From NCBI RefSeq assembly GCF_040655735.1, contig NZ_JBFAKK010000005.1, positions 540,323 through 604,322 on the forward strand: a DNA stretch of 64,000 nt, given 5' to 3'. Shown here one piece after another: positions 25,437 to 34,299 of the stretch. Under the pieces are notes generated by a model. The model did not search any database, was not told where the DNA came from, and saw only the letters and a program-made list of their open reading frames with translations. Origin of the DNA: Phytomonospora sp040655735. GTDB lineage: Bacteria > Actinomycetota > Actinomycetes > Mycobacteriales > Micromonosporaceae. The position numbers and the translations under genes were made by a program. Position 1 is the first letter of the stretch; each line of letters opens with the position of its first letter.

Positions 25437-26786
25437 ATGCCACAGCTCACCGTCGACCAGCTCCGCGCCGACGTCGACGCCGGCCGCGTCGACACCGTCC
25501 TGCTCGCCCTGACCGACATGCAGGGCCGACTCCAGGGCAAACGGCTGGCCGCCCGCTACTTCCTCGACGAGGTCCTCGACCACGCCGCCGAGGCCTGCGC
25601 CTACCTGCTGGCCGTCGACGTGGACATGAACACCGTCGACGGGTACCCGAACTCCTCCTGGGAGACCGGGTACGGCGACTTCGTGCTCACTCCCGACATG
25701 GAGACGCTGCGCCCGGTGCCGTGGCAGGAGGGGACGGTGCTGGTCACCGCCGACCTGTCGTGGACCGACGGGCGGGCCGTCGCGGAGTCGCCGCGCCAGA
25801 TCCTGCGCCGCCAGCTCGACCGTCTCGCCGAGCGCGGCCTGACCGCCTACGCCGGCACCGAACTGGAGTTCGTCCTCTACGACGAGTCCTACGAGGCCGC
25901 CTGGGACAAGTCCTACCGGAACCTGCGCCCGGCCAACCAGTACAACGTGGACTACTCGCTGCTGGGCACCGCCCGCGTCGAACCGCTCCTGCGCGCCATC
26001 CGCAACCACATGGCCGCCGCCGGGCTCTATCCGGAGTCGGCGAAGGGCGAGTGCAATCTCGGCCAGCACGAGATCGCCTTCCGCTACGCCGAGGCGCTGG
26101 CGACCTGCGACAACCATGTGATCTACAAGAACGGCGCCAAGGAGCTCGCCGCCCAGCAGGGCAAGGCGCTGACCTTCATGGCCAAGCCGAACGAGCGCGA
26201 GGGCAACTCCTGCCACATCCACTTCTCCCTGCGCGACGCCGACGGGGTCGCCATGTCAGGCGACCGCGCGCACGGCCTGTCGCGCCTGGGTGAGCACTTC
26301 ATCGCCGGGCAGCTGGCGCTGCTGCGCGAACTGACGCTCTGGTTCGCGCCGAACGTCAACTCCTACAAGCGTTTCGCGCCGGGCAGTTTCGCGCCGACGG
26401 CCGTGCGCTGGGGCGTCGACAACCGGACCTGCGCGCTGCGGCTGGTCGGTCACGGTCCTTCTCTGCGCTTCGAGAACCGCGTCCCCGGCGGCGACGTCAA
26501 CCCCTACCTCGCCGTGGCCGCCATCATCGCCGCCGGACTGCACGGCGTCGACAACGAACTCGAACTGCCCGAAGCCTTCGGAGGCAACGCCTACGACGCC
26601 GACGGGGACCGCGTCCCGGCCAACCTCCGCGACGCGCTGGCGCTGTGGAAGTCCTCGGCGGTGGCGCGTGAAGCCTTCGGGGAGGACGTGGTGGATCATT
26701 ACGCCAACAACGCCCGGGTGGAACTGGCGGCCTTCGACGCCGCCGTCACCGACTGGGAGTTGCGCCGCGGCTTCGAACGGATGTGA
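25437..26786 (+). CDS. Glutamine synthetase-like gamma-glutamyl amine ligase
   Basis: The 449-aa GSI-fold protein has the LTDMQGRLQGKRL and ELEFVLYDESY motifs and the metal/ATP segments of GlnA3/GlnA4/PuuA-type enzymes. It lacks the adenylylation-site context of true GSI. Members ligate glutamate to putrescine, other polyamines or ethanolamine. It is the first gene of a tight operon with aldehyde dehydrogenase, SDR and gamma-Glu hydrolase genes, which supports amine catabolism. ATG 25437 has GGAG 6 nt upstream; a TACTGT box at 25395 is 6 nt before an alternative GTG 25407. Confidence 0.88.
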   Translation: MPQLTVDQLRADVDAGRVDTVLLALTDMQGRLQGKRLAARYFLDEVLDHAAEACAYLLAVDVDMNTVDGYPNSSWETGYGDFVLTPDMETLRPVPWQEGTVLVTADLSWTDGRAVAESPRQILRRQLDRLAERGLTAYAGTELEFVLYDESYEAAWDKSYRNLRPANQYNVDYSLLGTARVEPLLRAIRNHMAAAGLYPESAKGECNLGQHEIAFRYAEALATCDNHVIYKNGAKELAAQQGKALTFMAKPNEREGNSCHIHFSLRDADGVAMSGDRAHGLSRLGEHFIAGQLALLRELTLWFAPNVNSYKRFAPGSFAPTAVRWGVDNRTCALRLVGHGPSLRFENRVPGGDVNPYLAVAAIIAAGLHGVDNELELPEAFGGNAYDADGDRVPANLRDALALWKSSAVAREAFGEDVVDHYANNARVELAAFDAAVTDWELRRGFERM

Positions 26787-26791
26787 GGCGT

Positions 26792-28138
26792 ATGCAGAAG
26801 ATCGTCAACCCGGCCACCGGCATGCTCATCACCGAGCTGCCCGACTCCGACGAGGCGGCCGTCGACGACGCCGTCTACCGAGCGCACATCGCGTGGTCGG
26901 ACTGGCTCCGTGTGTCGCCCGGCGACCGGGCCCGGCTGCTGCGCCGCTTCGCGGCCCTGGTCGAGGAGCACAAGGAGGAGCTGGCGGGTCTGGAGACCCT
27001 CAACGCCGGCCACCCGATCAGCTCGGCGCGCTGGGAGGCGGGCAACGTCGCCGACGTCCTCGGCTACTACGCCGCGGCGCCCGAACGCCAGGTGGGCAAG
27101 CAGATCCCGGTGCCCGGCGGCGTCAACATGACCTTCCACGAGAGCCTCGGTGTGGTCGGCGTGATCGTTCCGTGGAACTTCCCCATGGTCATCATGACGT
27201 GGGGCGTGGCTCCGGCGCTCGCGGCGGGCAACACCGTCGTCGTCAAGCCCGCCGAGCAGACCCCGCTGACCGCGCTGCGGCTGGCCGGGCTCGCCCTTGA
27301 GGCCGGGATCCCCGAGCACGTGTTCCAGGTGATCCCCGGGGACGGCCGGACCGGCGCCCTTCTGGCCGAGCACCCCGCCGTGCGCAAGATCGTGTTCACC
27401 GGCTCGGTCGAGGTCGGCAAGCAGGTCGCGCGCACGGCCGCCGAGAGGGTCAAGCGCGTCACCCTCGAACTCGGCGGCAACAACGCCAACATCGTCTTCG
27501 AGGACGCCGACATCAGGCAGGCCGCCGCCTCGGCGCCCTACGCGGTCTTCGACAACGCCGGGCAGGACTGCTGCGCGCGCTCGCGGATCCTGGTGCAGGA
27601 AGGGGCCTACGAGGAGTTCCGCGAACGCTTCACCGAGGCGCTGCTCGGCGTCAAGGTCGGCGATCCCACTCGCGACGACACCGAGATGGGGCCGCTGATC
27701 AGCGCCGCGCATCGCGAGCGCGTACGCGGGTACCTCGAACGTGAGGCCGACGTCGTCGGCGAATGCCCGACGGGCGAGGGGTTCTGGATGCCCCCGATGG
27801 CCTACTTCGACGTCGGCCAGGAGGATCCACTGTGGACTGATGAGGTCTTCGGGCCGGTCGCCACGGTGACGCCCTTCTACGACGAGGACGAGGCGATCGC
27901 GCTGGCGAATGCCACGCCCTACGGCCTTTCGGGGTCGATCTGGACCGGCAGCGTCGGGCGTGCGCTGCGCATGGCGCGCGAGGTCGAGGCCGGCAACCTC
28001 AGCGTCAACTCGAACTCCTCGGTGCGCTACTGGACCCCCTTCGGCGGGGTCAAGGAGTCCGGCATCGGCCGCGAACTGGGGCCCGACGCACTCGACTCCT
28101 TCAGCGACGTCAAGAACGTGTTCATCTCCAGTGAGTAG
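26792..28138 (+). CDS. NAD(P)-dependent aldehyde dehydrogenase (gamma-glutamyl-aldehyde type)
   Basis: The 448-aa ALDH has the catalytic Cys in NAGQDCCARSRI, the general base Glu in LELGGNNANIVF, cofactor-site VVKPAEQTPLTAL and FTGSVEVGKQV. It starts 5 bp after the ligase stop. It is expected to oxidise the gamma-glutamylated aldehyde formed in the pathway (for putrescine, gamma-glutamyl-aminobutyraldehyde; for ethanolamine, gamma-glutamyl-aminoacetaldehyde). At 448 aa it is slightly shorter than typical 480-500 aa ALDHs, mostly at the N-terminus. Confidence 0.92.
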   Translation: MQKIVNPATGMLITELPDSDEAAVDDAVYRAHIAWSDWLRVSPGDRARLLRRFAALVEEHKEELAGLETLNAGHPISSARWEAGNVADVLGYYAAAPERQVGKQIPVPGGVNMTFHESLGVVGVIVPWNFPMVIMTWGVAPALAAGNTVVVKPAEQTPLTALRLAGLALEAGIPEHVFQVIPGDGRTGALLAEHPAVRKIVFTGSVEVGKQVARTAAERVKRVTLELGGNNANIVFEDADIRQAAASAPYAVFDNAGQDCCARSRILVQEGAYEEFRERFTEALLGVKVGDPTRDDTEMGPLISAAHRERVRGYLEREADVVGECPTGEGFWMPPMAYFDVGQEDPLWTDEVFGPVATVTPFYDEDEAIALANATPYGLSGSIWTGSVGRALRMAREVEAGNLSVNSNSSVRYWTPFGGVKESGIGRELGPDALDSFSDVKNVFISSE

Positions 28139-28163
28139 CAGCCAAGTCAGCGAGGAGCAGCAG

Positions 28164-28928
28164 ATGCAGCGACTGTCCGACCGCGTCGCGGTGATCACCG
28201 GCGCGGCCAGCGGGATCGGCCTGGCCACCGCCCGGCGTTTTCGCGACGAGGGCGCCAAGGTCGTGCTCGTCGACATCGACGAGACCGCCGGAAACGCCGC
28301 CGCGAAAGAGGTCGACGGCCTGTTCGTCGCCGCCGACGTGACCAGCGAGGACGACGTCGCCCGGGTGTTCAGGACCACTGTGGACACCTTCGGCCGGGTC
28401 GACATCGCCTTCAACAACGCCGGCATCTCCCCACCCGACGACGACTCGATCCTCACCACCGGACTCGACGCCTGGCGCAAAGTCCAGGAGGTCAACCTGA
28501 CCTCGGTCTACCTGTGCTGCAAGGCGGTCATCCCGTACATGCAGAAGCAGGGCAAGGGCTCGATCATCAACACCGCCTCCTTCGTGGCCAAGATGGGCGC
28601 GGCGACCTCCCAGATCTCCTACACCGCCTCGAAGGGCGGTGTGCTGGCGATGAGCCGCGAACTCGGCGTGCAGTTCGCCCGCGAGGGCATCCGCGTCAAC
28701 GCGCTGTGCCCGGGACCGGTCAACACGCCCCTGCTCCAGGAGCTGTTCGCCAGCGACCCCGAGCGCGCCGCCCGCCGCCTGGTGCACATCCCGATGGGCC
28801 GCTTCGCCGAGGCGACCGAGATCGCCGCCGCGGTGGCCTTCCTCGCCAGCGACGACGCGGCCTTCGTCACCGCCGCCGAGTTCCTCGTCGACGGAGGCAT
28901 CTCCGGGGCCTACGTGACTCCGCTGTGA
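28164..28928 (+). CDS. Short-chain dehydrogenase/reductase (classical SDR)
   Basis: The 254-aa SDR has the cofactor motif TGAASGIG, NNAGIS, the catalytic Ser (NTASFV) and YTASK (Tyr/Lys), and the C-terminal CPGPVNTPLL and FLVDGGISGAY. Asp in VLVDIDE indicates NAD(H) preference. Within this operon it would fit oxidation of an alcohol intermediate to the aldehyde used by the adjacent ALDH, which would favour an amino-alcohol such as ethanolamine as substrate. The SD GAGGAGCAG precedes ATG 28164. It overlaps the next gene by 4 bp (GTGA). Confidence 0.9.
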   Translation: MQRLSDRVAVITGAASGIGLATARRFRDEGAKVVLVDIDETAGNAAAKEVDGLFVAADVTSEDDVARVFRTTVDTFGRVDIAFNNAGISPPDDDSILTTGLDAWRKVQEVNLTSVYLCCKAVIPYMQKQGKGSIINTASFVAKMGAATSQISYTASKGGVLAMSRELGVQFAREGIRVNALCPGPVNTPLLQELFASDPERAARRLVHIPMGRFAEATEIAAAVAFLASDDAAFVTAAEFLVDGGISGAYVTPL

Positions 28929-29791
28929 GCGCCGTGAAGCGCCCGGTCATCGGGATCACCTGCTACGTCGAGCGCGCCCGCTTCACCGCCTGGGACGTGC
29001 CCGCCAGCCTCCTTCCGCAGTCCTATGTGGACCGCGTGACGGAGGCCGGCGGCCAGCCCGTCCTCCTGCCGCCCGCGGGCGCTCCGGCGGGCCTCGTCGA
29101 CGTCCTCGACGGCCTCGTCGTCGCCGGCGGCGGGGACATCGACCCGGCGCGCTACGGCGCGCCCGCCCACCCCGAGACCGGCTTCGTCCGCGGCTTCCGC
29201 GACGAGGCCGAGTTCTCGCTGGTCGGCGCCGCCCTCGGTCGGGGCCTGCCGTTCCTGGGCATCTGCCGGGGCCTGCAGGTCCTCAACGTCGTCCGCGGCG
29301 GAACCCTGCACCAGCATCTGCCCGAGGTCCTCGGCCGCCGTGTCCACGCGCCCGCGCCCGGCGAGTACGGACGCGTGCCCGTCGACGTCGTACCCGGCAG
29401 CGCTCTGGCCGGGGCGACCGGTGCCGAGAGGTTCACACCCGCGCACTACCACCATCAGGCGATCGACCGCCTCGGCGAGGGCCTCGCCGTCTCGGCCCGC
29501 GCCGAGGACGGCTGCGTCGAGGCCGTCGAACTCACCGGACACCGCTTCGCGCTGGCCGTGCAGTGGCATCCCGAGGTCGACGCCGACACCGGGCTGTTCG
29601 CCGCCTTCGTCGACGCGGCGGGATTAGGGCTTGTCGTATCGATCCCTTACGATCTGCGCCCATGGACGTCAAAGGCAAGAAGGTCGCCTTCAGCGGGAAA
29701 TTCCACCACATCACCCGAACTGAGGCCACCGAAGGGATCGAGGCGCTCGGCGGCACCGTCCAGAAGACGCCTTCGCGCAACGTCGACCTGA
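28925..29791 (+). CDS. Gamma-glutamyl amide hydrolase (PuuD-like class I glutamine amidotransferase)
   Basis: The class I amidotransferase domain has nucleophile Cys in LGICRGLQVLN and His/Glu in VQWHPEVD, as in gamma-glutamyl-GABA hydrolase PuuD. It releases glutamate from the gamma-glutamylated product, closing the pathway. The family normally ends at about residue 234 (FAAFVDAA), but this frame runs on to 29791, giving 288 aa with 54 unrelated residues and a 130-bp overlap with the next gene. A TAG at 29625-29627 is one frame off, so a 1-nt insertion probably destroyed the original stop; a sequencing error would look the same. Confidence 0.85.
   Translation: MSAVKRPVIGITCYVERARFTAWDVPASLLPQSYVDRVTEAGGQPVLLPPAGAPAGLVDVLDGLVVAGGGDIDPARYGAPAHPETGFVRGFRDEAEFSLVGAALGRGLPFLGICRGLQVLNVVRGGTLHQHLPEVLGRRVHAPAPGEYGRVPVDVVPGSALAGATGAERFTPAHYHHQAIDRLGEGLAVSARAEDGCVEAVELTGHRFALAVQWHPEVDADTGLFAAFVDAAGLGLVVSIPYDLRPWTSKARRSPSAGNSTTSPELRPPKGSRRSAAPSRRRLRATST
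29648..29653 (+). promoter_or_regulatory. -10 box (TACGAT) of the BRCT/propeller gene
   Basis: TACGAT lies 8 nt before ATG 29662 with no SD. It falls inside the read-through extension of the PuuD-like gene, supporting the view that this extension is not original coding sequence. Confidence 0.45.
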
Positions 29792-31698
29792 TCTTCACCG
29801 AGATCGACTCGGGACTGAAGTACGGCAACGTCATCGGCGTGCCGATCCTGGCCGAGTCCGCGCTGCGCCTGCTGGTGCGGGGACCGAAGGCCGAGCCGGC
29901 GCCCGGTGAGTTCGCCGACCTGTCGGCGATCGCCGGGGCGGACCCCGGCAAGCTGCACGCGATCCTGGAGGCCGCCGACTGGGCGGCCTTCAGTCCCGAA
30001 CGCGATCTGCCGATCCTGCGGGCCCGCCTCGCCGAACTTGAGGCGTCCCAGGGGATCGGGGACATCCACCGGCTCGCCACCGCGAAGATCACCGGGCGGG
30101 AGAAACTCGCGCGGCTGCATCACCCCTATGCGCACCCCGCCGGGAAGATCCGGTCGGCCGCGCTGAGCCCCTGCGGACGCTGGCTGGCCGTGGGCAGCGG
30201 GATCCGCACTCCCGCCGAGGACGACACGCGCAGTGGCGCCTGGGGCATCGCCTACCGAGGCGGCGGCACCATTCAGATCTTCGAACTGGCGACCGGCCGT
30301 CCCGTCAACGCGATCCACCACTCGAACGCCGTCAGCGGCGGCGTCGGCGGGAGCGGGTACCGCGACGCGCTGCGCTGGTCGGCCGACTCCGCGCGAATCG
30401 CGGCCGCCTTCCACACCAACCGCGTCGGCGTGTGGAAGTCCTTCGCCGACTACTCCTATCCCATGGCCCAGGCCGATGTCACCGACGGCGCCGACGGCCC
30501 GCCGCAGTACGGATTGAGCCCCGACGCCCGCAGCGTCTGGGTGGACGCGCACACCGACGGCGCGGTCAGGGGCGCCGTGGTCAACGTGGAGAGCGGCGCG
30601 GTGGTCTGGGATCCCGCCCAGGTCAAGAAGAAGCGCCCCTACGGCGGCGACTTCACCGCCCTCGCCGAGAACGTGCCCGGCCACATTCGCTCGGTGATCG
30701 GCGCCCGCCCGGCAGGCGTCGACCGCGAGCCGGCCCTGGACGTCGAATGGTGCCCCGGCTGGTCCCCGGACGGCGCCTTCCTGCGCTTCGTCTCGGCCGA
30801 GTACGTCTTCGCCGTCGACACCACCGACGGCGAGGTCGCCTGGATCCTGCCGCACGGCGGCCGGGCGAGCCACTGGTCGGCCGAGGTCCCGGTGGCCTTC
30901 AGCCGCGACGGCCGCTTCGTCGCCTGCACCGGCTCCGGGAAGGTCGTGATCGCCGACGCGGCCACCGGTGCGGTCCTGGCCCGCCACCTCCTCGATGCCC
31001 GATCGCTGGTGTGGTCGGCTTCCGGCGAGCGCCTGGCGGCCCTCACCGACGACGGTGTGCACGTCTTCGACGGCGGTGAGGAGACCTTTCACCTCGACAC
31101 TCGGCCGGTCGCCAGGGACGAGGCGATGCCCGACCTGCTCGGCTTCGCCTGGTCGCCCGACGGCAATCGCGCGGCCTCGCTGACCGGCGGAGGCGTCGAG
31201 ATCTGGTCGCTGGTCGGCAGACCGGTGCGGCGCAGGGTCCTCGAAGCGCCCGCCGACGCCACCGGGATCGTGTGGGGAGCCGGCGGGGTGATCGCCGCCG
31301 TCGGTCCCGAGACGGTCCGCTTCTGGCGGAGCGACGGGAGCGTGCTCGGCGAGGTCGAGTTCGCGCGGACCGCGTCGGCGCCGAAGCCGCTGCTGGATCC
31401 CAAGGGCCACGACCACGGTGCCCACTGGCGGCTCAACCCGAGTTTTCCGCTCGACGACCAGACCTGGGGTGTCGCGCTTGAGCGCGACGGGGTGGTGATC
31501 GCGCCGGTGGATCGAATGTCCGATGTGGACGCCGTCGTGAACTGGGAGGTCGGCGCCCGCCATTCCTGGCCGTACCGCTGGGGTGCCACGCCGGCATTCC
31601 CCGACGTGCGGGCGGCCTACGAGCACGCCGTCGCCACCGGCATGCTGCTCCGGCACTCACTGGCCGGCGTCCTCGGGATCGAGCTCGGCCGCTCATGA
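29662..31698 (+). CDS. BRCT domain fused to a beta-propeller (WD-like) protein
   Basis: The product is 678 aa. Residues 2-72 look like a BRCT domain (KKVAFSGKFHHITRTEATEGIEALGGTVQ, VDLIFTE, GVPILAESALRLL). A short helical module ADWAAFSPERDLPILRARL (about 105-123) follows. The rest (about 150-660) is a propeller made of WSPDG/WSADS-type blades (LSPCGRWLAVG, WCPGWSPDGAFLRF, FAWSPDGNRAASL). BRCT domains usually bind phosphopeptides or DNA ends; bacterial examples outside LigA are few. No catalytic motif is visible. It overlaps its paralogue downstream by 4 bp (ATGA). Confidence 0.75.
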   Translation: MDVKGKKVAFSGKFHHITRTEATEGIEALGGTVQKTPSRNVDLIFTEIDSGLKYGNVIGVPILAESALRLLVRGPKAEPAPGEFADLSAIAGADPGKLHAILEAADWAAFSPERDLPILRARLAELEASQGIGDIHRLATAKITGREKLARLHHPYAHPAGKIRSAALSPCGRWLAVGSGIRTPAEDDTRSGAWGIAYRGGGTIQIFELATGRPVNAIHHSNAVSGGVGGSGYRDALRWSADSARIAAAFHTNRVGVWKSFADYSYPMAQADVTDGADGPPQYGLSPDARSVWVDAHTDGAVRGAVVNVESGAVVWDPAQVKKKRPYGGDFTALAENVPGHIRSVIGARPAGVDREPALDVEWCPGWSPDGAFLRFVSAEYVFAVDTTDGEVAWILPHGGRASHWSAEVPVAFSRDGRFVACTGSGKVVIADAATGAVLARHLLDARSLVWSASGERLAALTDDGVHVFDGGEETFHLDTRPVARDEAMPDLLGFAWSPDGNRAASLTGGGVEIWSLVGRPVRRRVLEAPADATGIVWGAGGVIAAVGPETVRFWRSDGSVLGEVEFARTASAPKPLLDPKGHDHGAHWRLNPSFPLDDQTWGVALERDGVVIAPVDRMSDVDAVVNWEVGARHSWPYRWGATPAFPDVRAAYEHAVATGMLLRHSLAGVLGIELGRS

Positions 31699-32875
31699 CC
31701 TTTCCCGGCCCGGCCGACCTGTCCGCGGCCGAACTCCACCGTTGCCTGACCGCCGCCGACTGGACCGCGTTCGAAGCCGACCGCGACCTCCCGCCGCTGC
31801 GCACCCGCCTCGCCGACATCTATGCCGGGCACGGCGTCACCGAGGCCCACCGGCTGGCCACCGCCCCCGTGCGCGAACTGGCGAACTCCCGTGAGGTCGG
31901 CCCGATCGGGCGCACGCCGGCGAGCGGACTCCGCTCGCGACGGCCTATGTCACCAACGGCGGGAACCGGCCGCCCCCGTTCGCGCTGGCCCCCGACGGGC
32001 GCCGCGCCTTCATCGGCATCGGTCCGCTCGACGACCACGCGGTACCGGGTCTGCTCGTGCCCTTGGAGAGCGGCGGCGTGGACTGGTACCACTCCGAGGA
32101 CGCCCCCGAGCCGGCCGAGGACGAACCCCGCCTCATGGCCGCCGTGCTCGGCCCGGCCTTCGAGGCGTCGCCGGGTGAGCTGGAGCTGGACGTGGAACGC
32201 GTGCTGGGCTGGGATCGCGACGGGACGCGCGTGCACTGCCTCGGGTTCGCCGATGTCTACGCGGTCGACGTCGCCAGCGGAAGTCTTCTGTGGACGGTCG
32301 AGCACGGCCTCGACCACTCCTGGTGGGACCACCACTCGATTCCCGCCGCCTTCGACCCGGGCGGCACCCGCGTCGCCTGGTACGACGCTGAGACCCTGCA
32401 CATCGCCGACGCCGCGACCGGCGCGGACGCCCACGTCGCCGAGCGTGAGGACGCCTCGCTGCTCGTGTGGAGCGGCGGCGGACGCCTCGCCGTCGGCGGA
32501 CCGGGCGGGATCCGGATCTTCGACCAGGGCGGCGAGGCGCACCGCCTGCCGTCGGTGCCGGTGCTGGAGAAGGCCGTGGTCGCCGACATGACCGGCCTCG
32601 CCTGGTCGCCCGACGGCCAGAGGCTGGCGGTCGTCACCGGAGACGACGCGGTCGAGATCTGGGACCTCGACGGTGATCCCGGGCGGGTGGCGAGCTTCGA
32701 CGGTCCCGCCGACGCCGCCGCGGTCTACTGGGGCACCGCGCTCGCGGTGCTGTCGGTGGAGCGCGTGCTGTTCTGCTCGCCCGACGGCACGCCGATCAAC
32801 GAGATCGAGTTCGCCGACGAGCCGGCGGGCTGGTCGGTCGCGGGGAAGTGGGGGTGGCCGGGGGAGTGGGCGTGA
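31695..32875 (+). pseudogene. Frameshifted beta-propeller paralogue of the BRCT protein
   Basis: It starts at ATG 31695 in a 4-bp overlap with the preceding stop. The first frame encodes LSAAELHRCLTAADWTAFEADRDLPPLRTRLADIY, closely similar to residues 93-125 of the upstream protein. At about 31905-31921 the coding frame shifts by one base and continues as ERTPLATAYVTNGG to the stop at 32875, through propeller blades (ALAPDGRRAFIGIG, LAWSPDGQRLAVV). One lost base (or two gained) explains it. A BRCT domain is absent. It may be a recent pseudogene or a sequencing error; restoring the frame would give about 393 aa. Confidence 0.7.
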
Positions 32876-32876
32876 C

Positions 32877-33242
32877 CTACCCGGCCTGATCGGTGCACAC
32901 CGTGGGCAGGCTCTCCAGCAGGGCTTGCGCCTCGTCGGCGTCGGCGGCGGTGCCGTCGTCGACGCCGTCGACCAGCGGCTCGGCGAGTGCGGTGATCTCG
33001 GGGTCGAAGGTCTGCACGGCCGTCGCGGCGACGCCGGCCGCCTCCTTGACCCACGCTTCGGTCTCGGCGGGGCTCATGCCCTCCGGGCTGAGGGGGAGGT
33101 CGGCCGCGGCCTCGCAGGCGCGGTCCTTCTTGTCCAGCCAGGAGTCCACATCTGGTGCGGTGGTTCCGGGTGCTTCGGCGGGAGTGCCGCAGCCGGTCAG
33201 CAGCACCATCGATACGGCCGCGAGGCCCAGTAGCATGCGCAT
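32877..33242 (-). CDS. Small lipoprotein
   Basis: The 121-aa protein has a classic lipoprotein signal peptide: charged start, hydrophobic core, lipobox LLTGC with the acylated Cys at about 18. The mature part starts with a Thr/Pro linker and is helical and Asp/Glu/Ala rich, with two further cysteines (DRACEAA and PTVCTD). It would be anchored to the outer face of the membrane. No family is recognised. It is convergent with the propeller genes. Confidence 0.8.
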   Translation of the reverse strand: MRMLLGLAAVSMVLLTGCGTPAEAPGTTAPDVDSWLDKKDRACEAAADLPLSPEGMSPAETEAWVKEAAGVAATAVQTFDPEITALAEPLVDGVDDGTAADADEAQALLESLPTVCTDQAG

Positions 33243-33288
33243 GCGCGGACCTTAGTCCACTTGCGACGGTCGTAGGGGGCAGTGCGGC

Positions 33289-34230
33289 TCAGCCCGTCAG
33301 CCTCCGCGCAAGGCCCACCAGGTCCGCCGTTCGCAGCACCCGTCCACCCGATCCCGGCAGCGGCACGTGCAGTGGCTCGGTCCAGCGGGCGGGGATCGCA
33401 CCGAACCCGTAGCGGGCGCCCGCGAGGCCGCCGGTGACCGCCGCGACGGTGTCGGTGTCGCCGCCGAGGTCGACCGCCGCCCGCAGCGCCTCGGCGAAGC
33501 CGCCGGTCGCGCGCAGCGCCCAGACCGCCGAGCCCAGGCAGGGCCACACGGCGCCGTTGAACTCGGTCGCCTGCTCGGGATGCCAGCCGGGCGCCAGGAC
33601 CGTCGCCCAGCGCTCACGGTGGTCGGCGTGGACGAGGTCGACGACGGCGGGCAGCGCGTCGAGGGGGTCGGCGCCGTCGAGCGCGACGCGGACGAGTTCG
33701 TGGAAGACCGCGGTCCCCTCCCAGGCGGCGCGGTCGCCGTGGGTGAGGGCGGCGATCCGCCGGCCGGCGTCCATGGTCGCGGTCTGTCCGCCGGTGGCGA
33801 AGTAGACCGCCGAGGTCGCCGCGCGCATCAGGCAGCCGTTGCCGGCCGCGCGCCGGCTGACCTGGAAGTGGATCGCGGCGGCCAGGTCCCAGGGCATGCC
33901 GCCGGTCAGGACCTCCTCGGTCTGGAGCCCGATGTCCTTCGGGTCGTCGGCGGCCCAGCGCTGGAAGCGCGCGAACATGTCGGCCGGGTCGAAGCCGTGC
34001 CGCTCCAGCAGCGACTCGGCGACGTGCACGGCCATCTGCGTGTCGTCGGTCGCCTCGCCGGGATCCCAGCCGCCGCCACCGCACATCTCGCCGCCGCCCG
34101 GAACGGGAAAGCGGCCCGAGAACAGGCCGGCGACGCCGAACTCGAACGGCGCGCCGAGCGCGTCGCCCACCGCCGAACCGACGACGGCCCCGATGGCCCG
34201 CTCCACACGCTCATTCACACGGCACACCAT
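33289..34230 (-). CDS. ADP-ribosylglycohydrolase (DraG/ARH family)
   Basis: The 313-aa protein has the binuclear Mg site motifs of the family: GDALGAPFEF, the ATDDTQMAV Asp pair, ALTHGDRAA and DLGGDTDTVAAVTGG. It should hydrolyse an ADP-ribosyl linkage on protein, nucleic acid or a metabolite. No ADP-ribosyltransferase (such as DraT or a DarT toxin) is encoded within the visible neighbourhood, so the partner is unknown. ATG 34230 is the longest start; GTG 34218 is possible. It is divergent from an ABC operon. Confidence 0.9.
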   Translation of the reverse strand: MVCRVNERVERAIGAVVGSAVGDALGAPFEFGVAGLFSGRFPVPGGGEMCGGGGWDPGEATDDTQMAVHVAESLLERHGFDPADMFARFQRWAADDPKDIGLQTEEVLTGGMPWDLAAAIHFQVSRRAAGNGCLMRAATSAVYFATGGQTATMDAGRRIAALTHGDRAAWEGTAVFHELVRVALDGADPLDALPAVVDLVHADHRERWATVLAPGWHPEQATEFNGAVWPCLGSAVWALRATGGFAEALRAAVDLGGDTDTVAAVTGGLAGARYGFGAIPARWTEPLHVPLPGSGGRVLRTADLVGLARRLTG

Positions 34231-34235
34231 ATCCC

Positions 34236-34265
34236 TTGGATCAGATGTAGTACACCTGCTACATT
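34236..34265 (+). promoter_or_regulatory. Promoter with overlapping palindromic operator for the ABC/XRE operon
   Basis: A -35-like TTGGAT (34236-34241) and -10-like TACATT (34260-34265) are 18 bp apart. A perfect palindrome ATGTAG-N8-CTACAT (34245-34264) fills the spacer and covers the -10, so a bound protein would block RNA polymerase. The XRE protein encoded in the same operon is a candidate ligand; a GntR/YtrA-type protein is an alternative because TGTAGTA-like half sites are typical of that group. Confidence 0.6.
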
Positions 34266-34299
34266 TTGACGCGAACCTAAGATGCCAAGGAGAGGGTGC

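Noticed and set aside
22635..26222. 1195-aa open frame on the minus strand over the clp and ligase genes
   Set aside because: Val/Gly/Asp-rich low-complexity translation antisense to two genes with clear motifs; a typical high-GC shadow frame.
31895..31930. Programmed -1 frameshift in the propeller gene
   Set aside because: No X-XXY-YYZ slippery heptamer at the transition; mutation or sequencing error is simpler.
33289..34230. DarT/DarG or similar ADP-ribosylation toxin system
   Set aside because: Only the glycohydrolase is present; the neighbours are a lipoprotein and an exporter operon.
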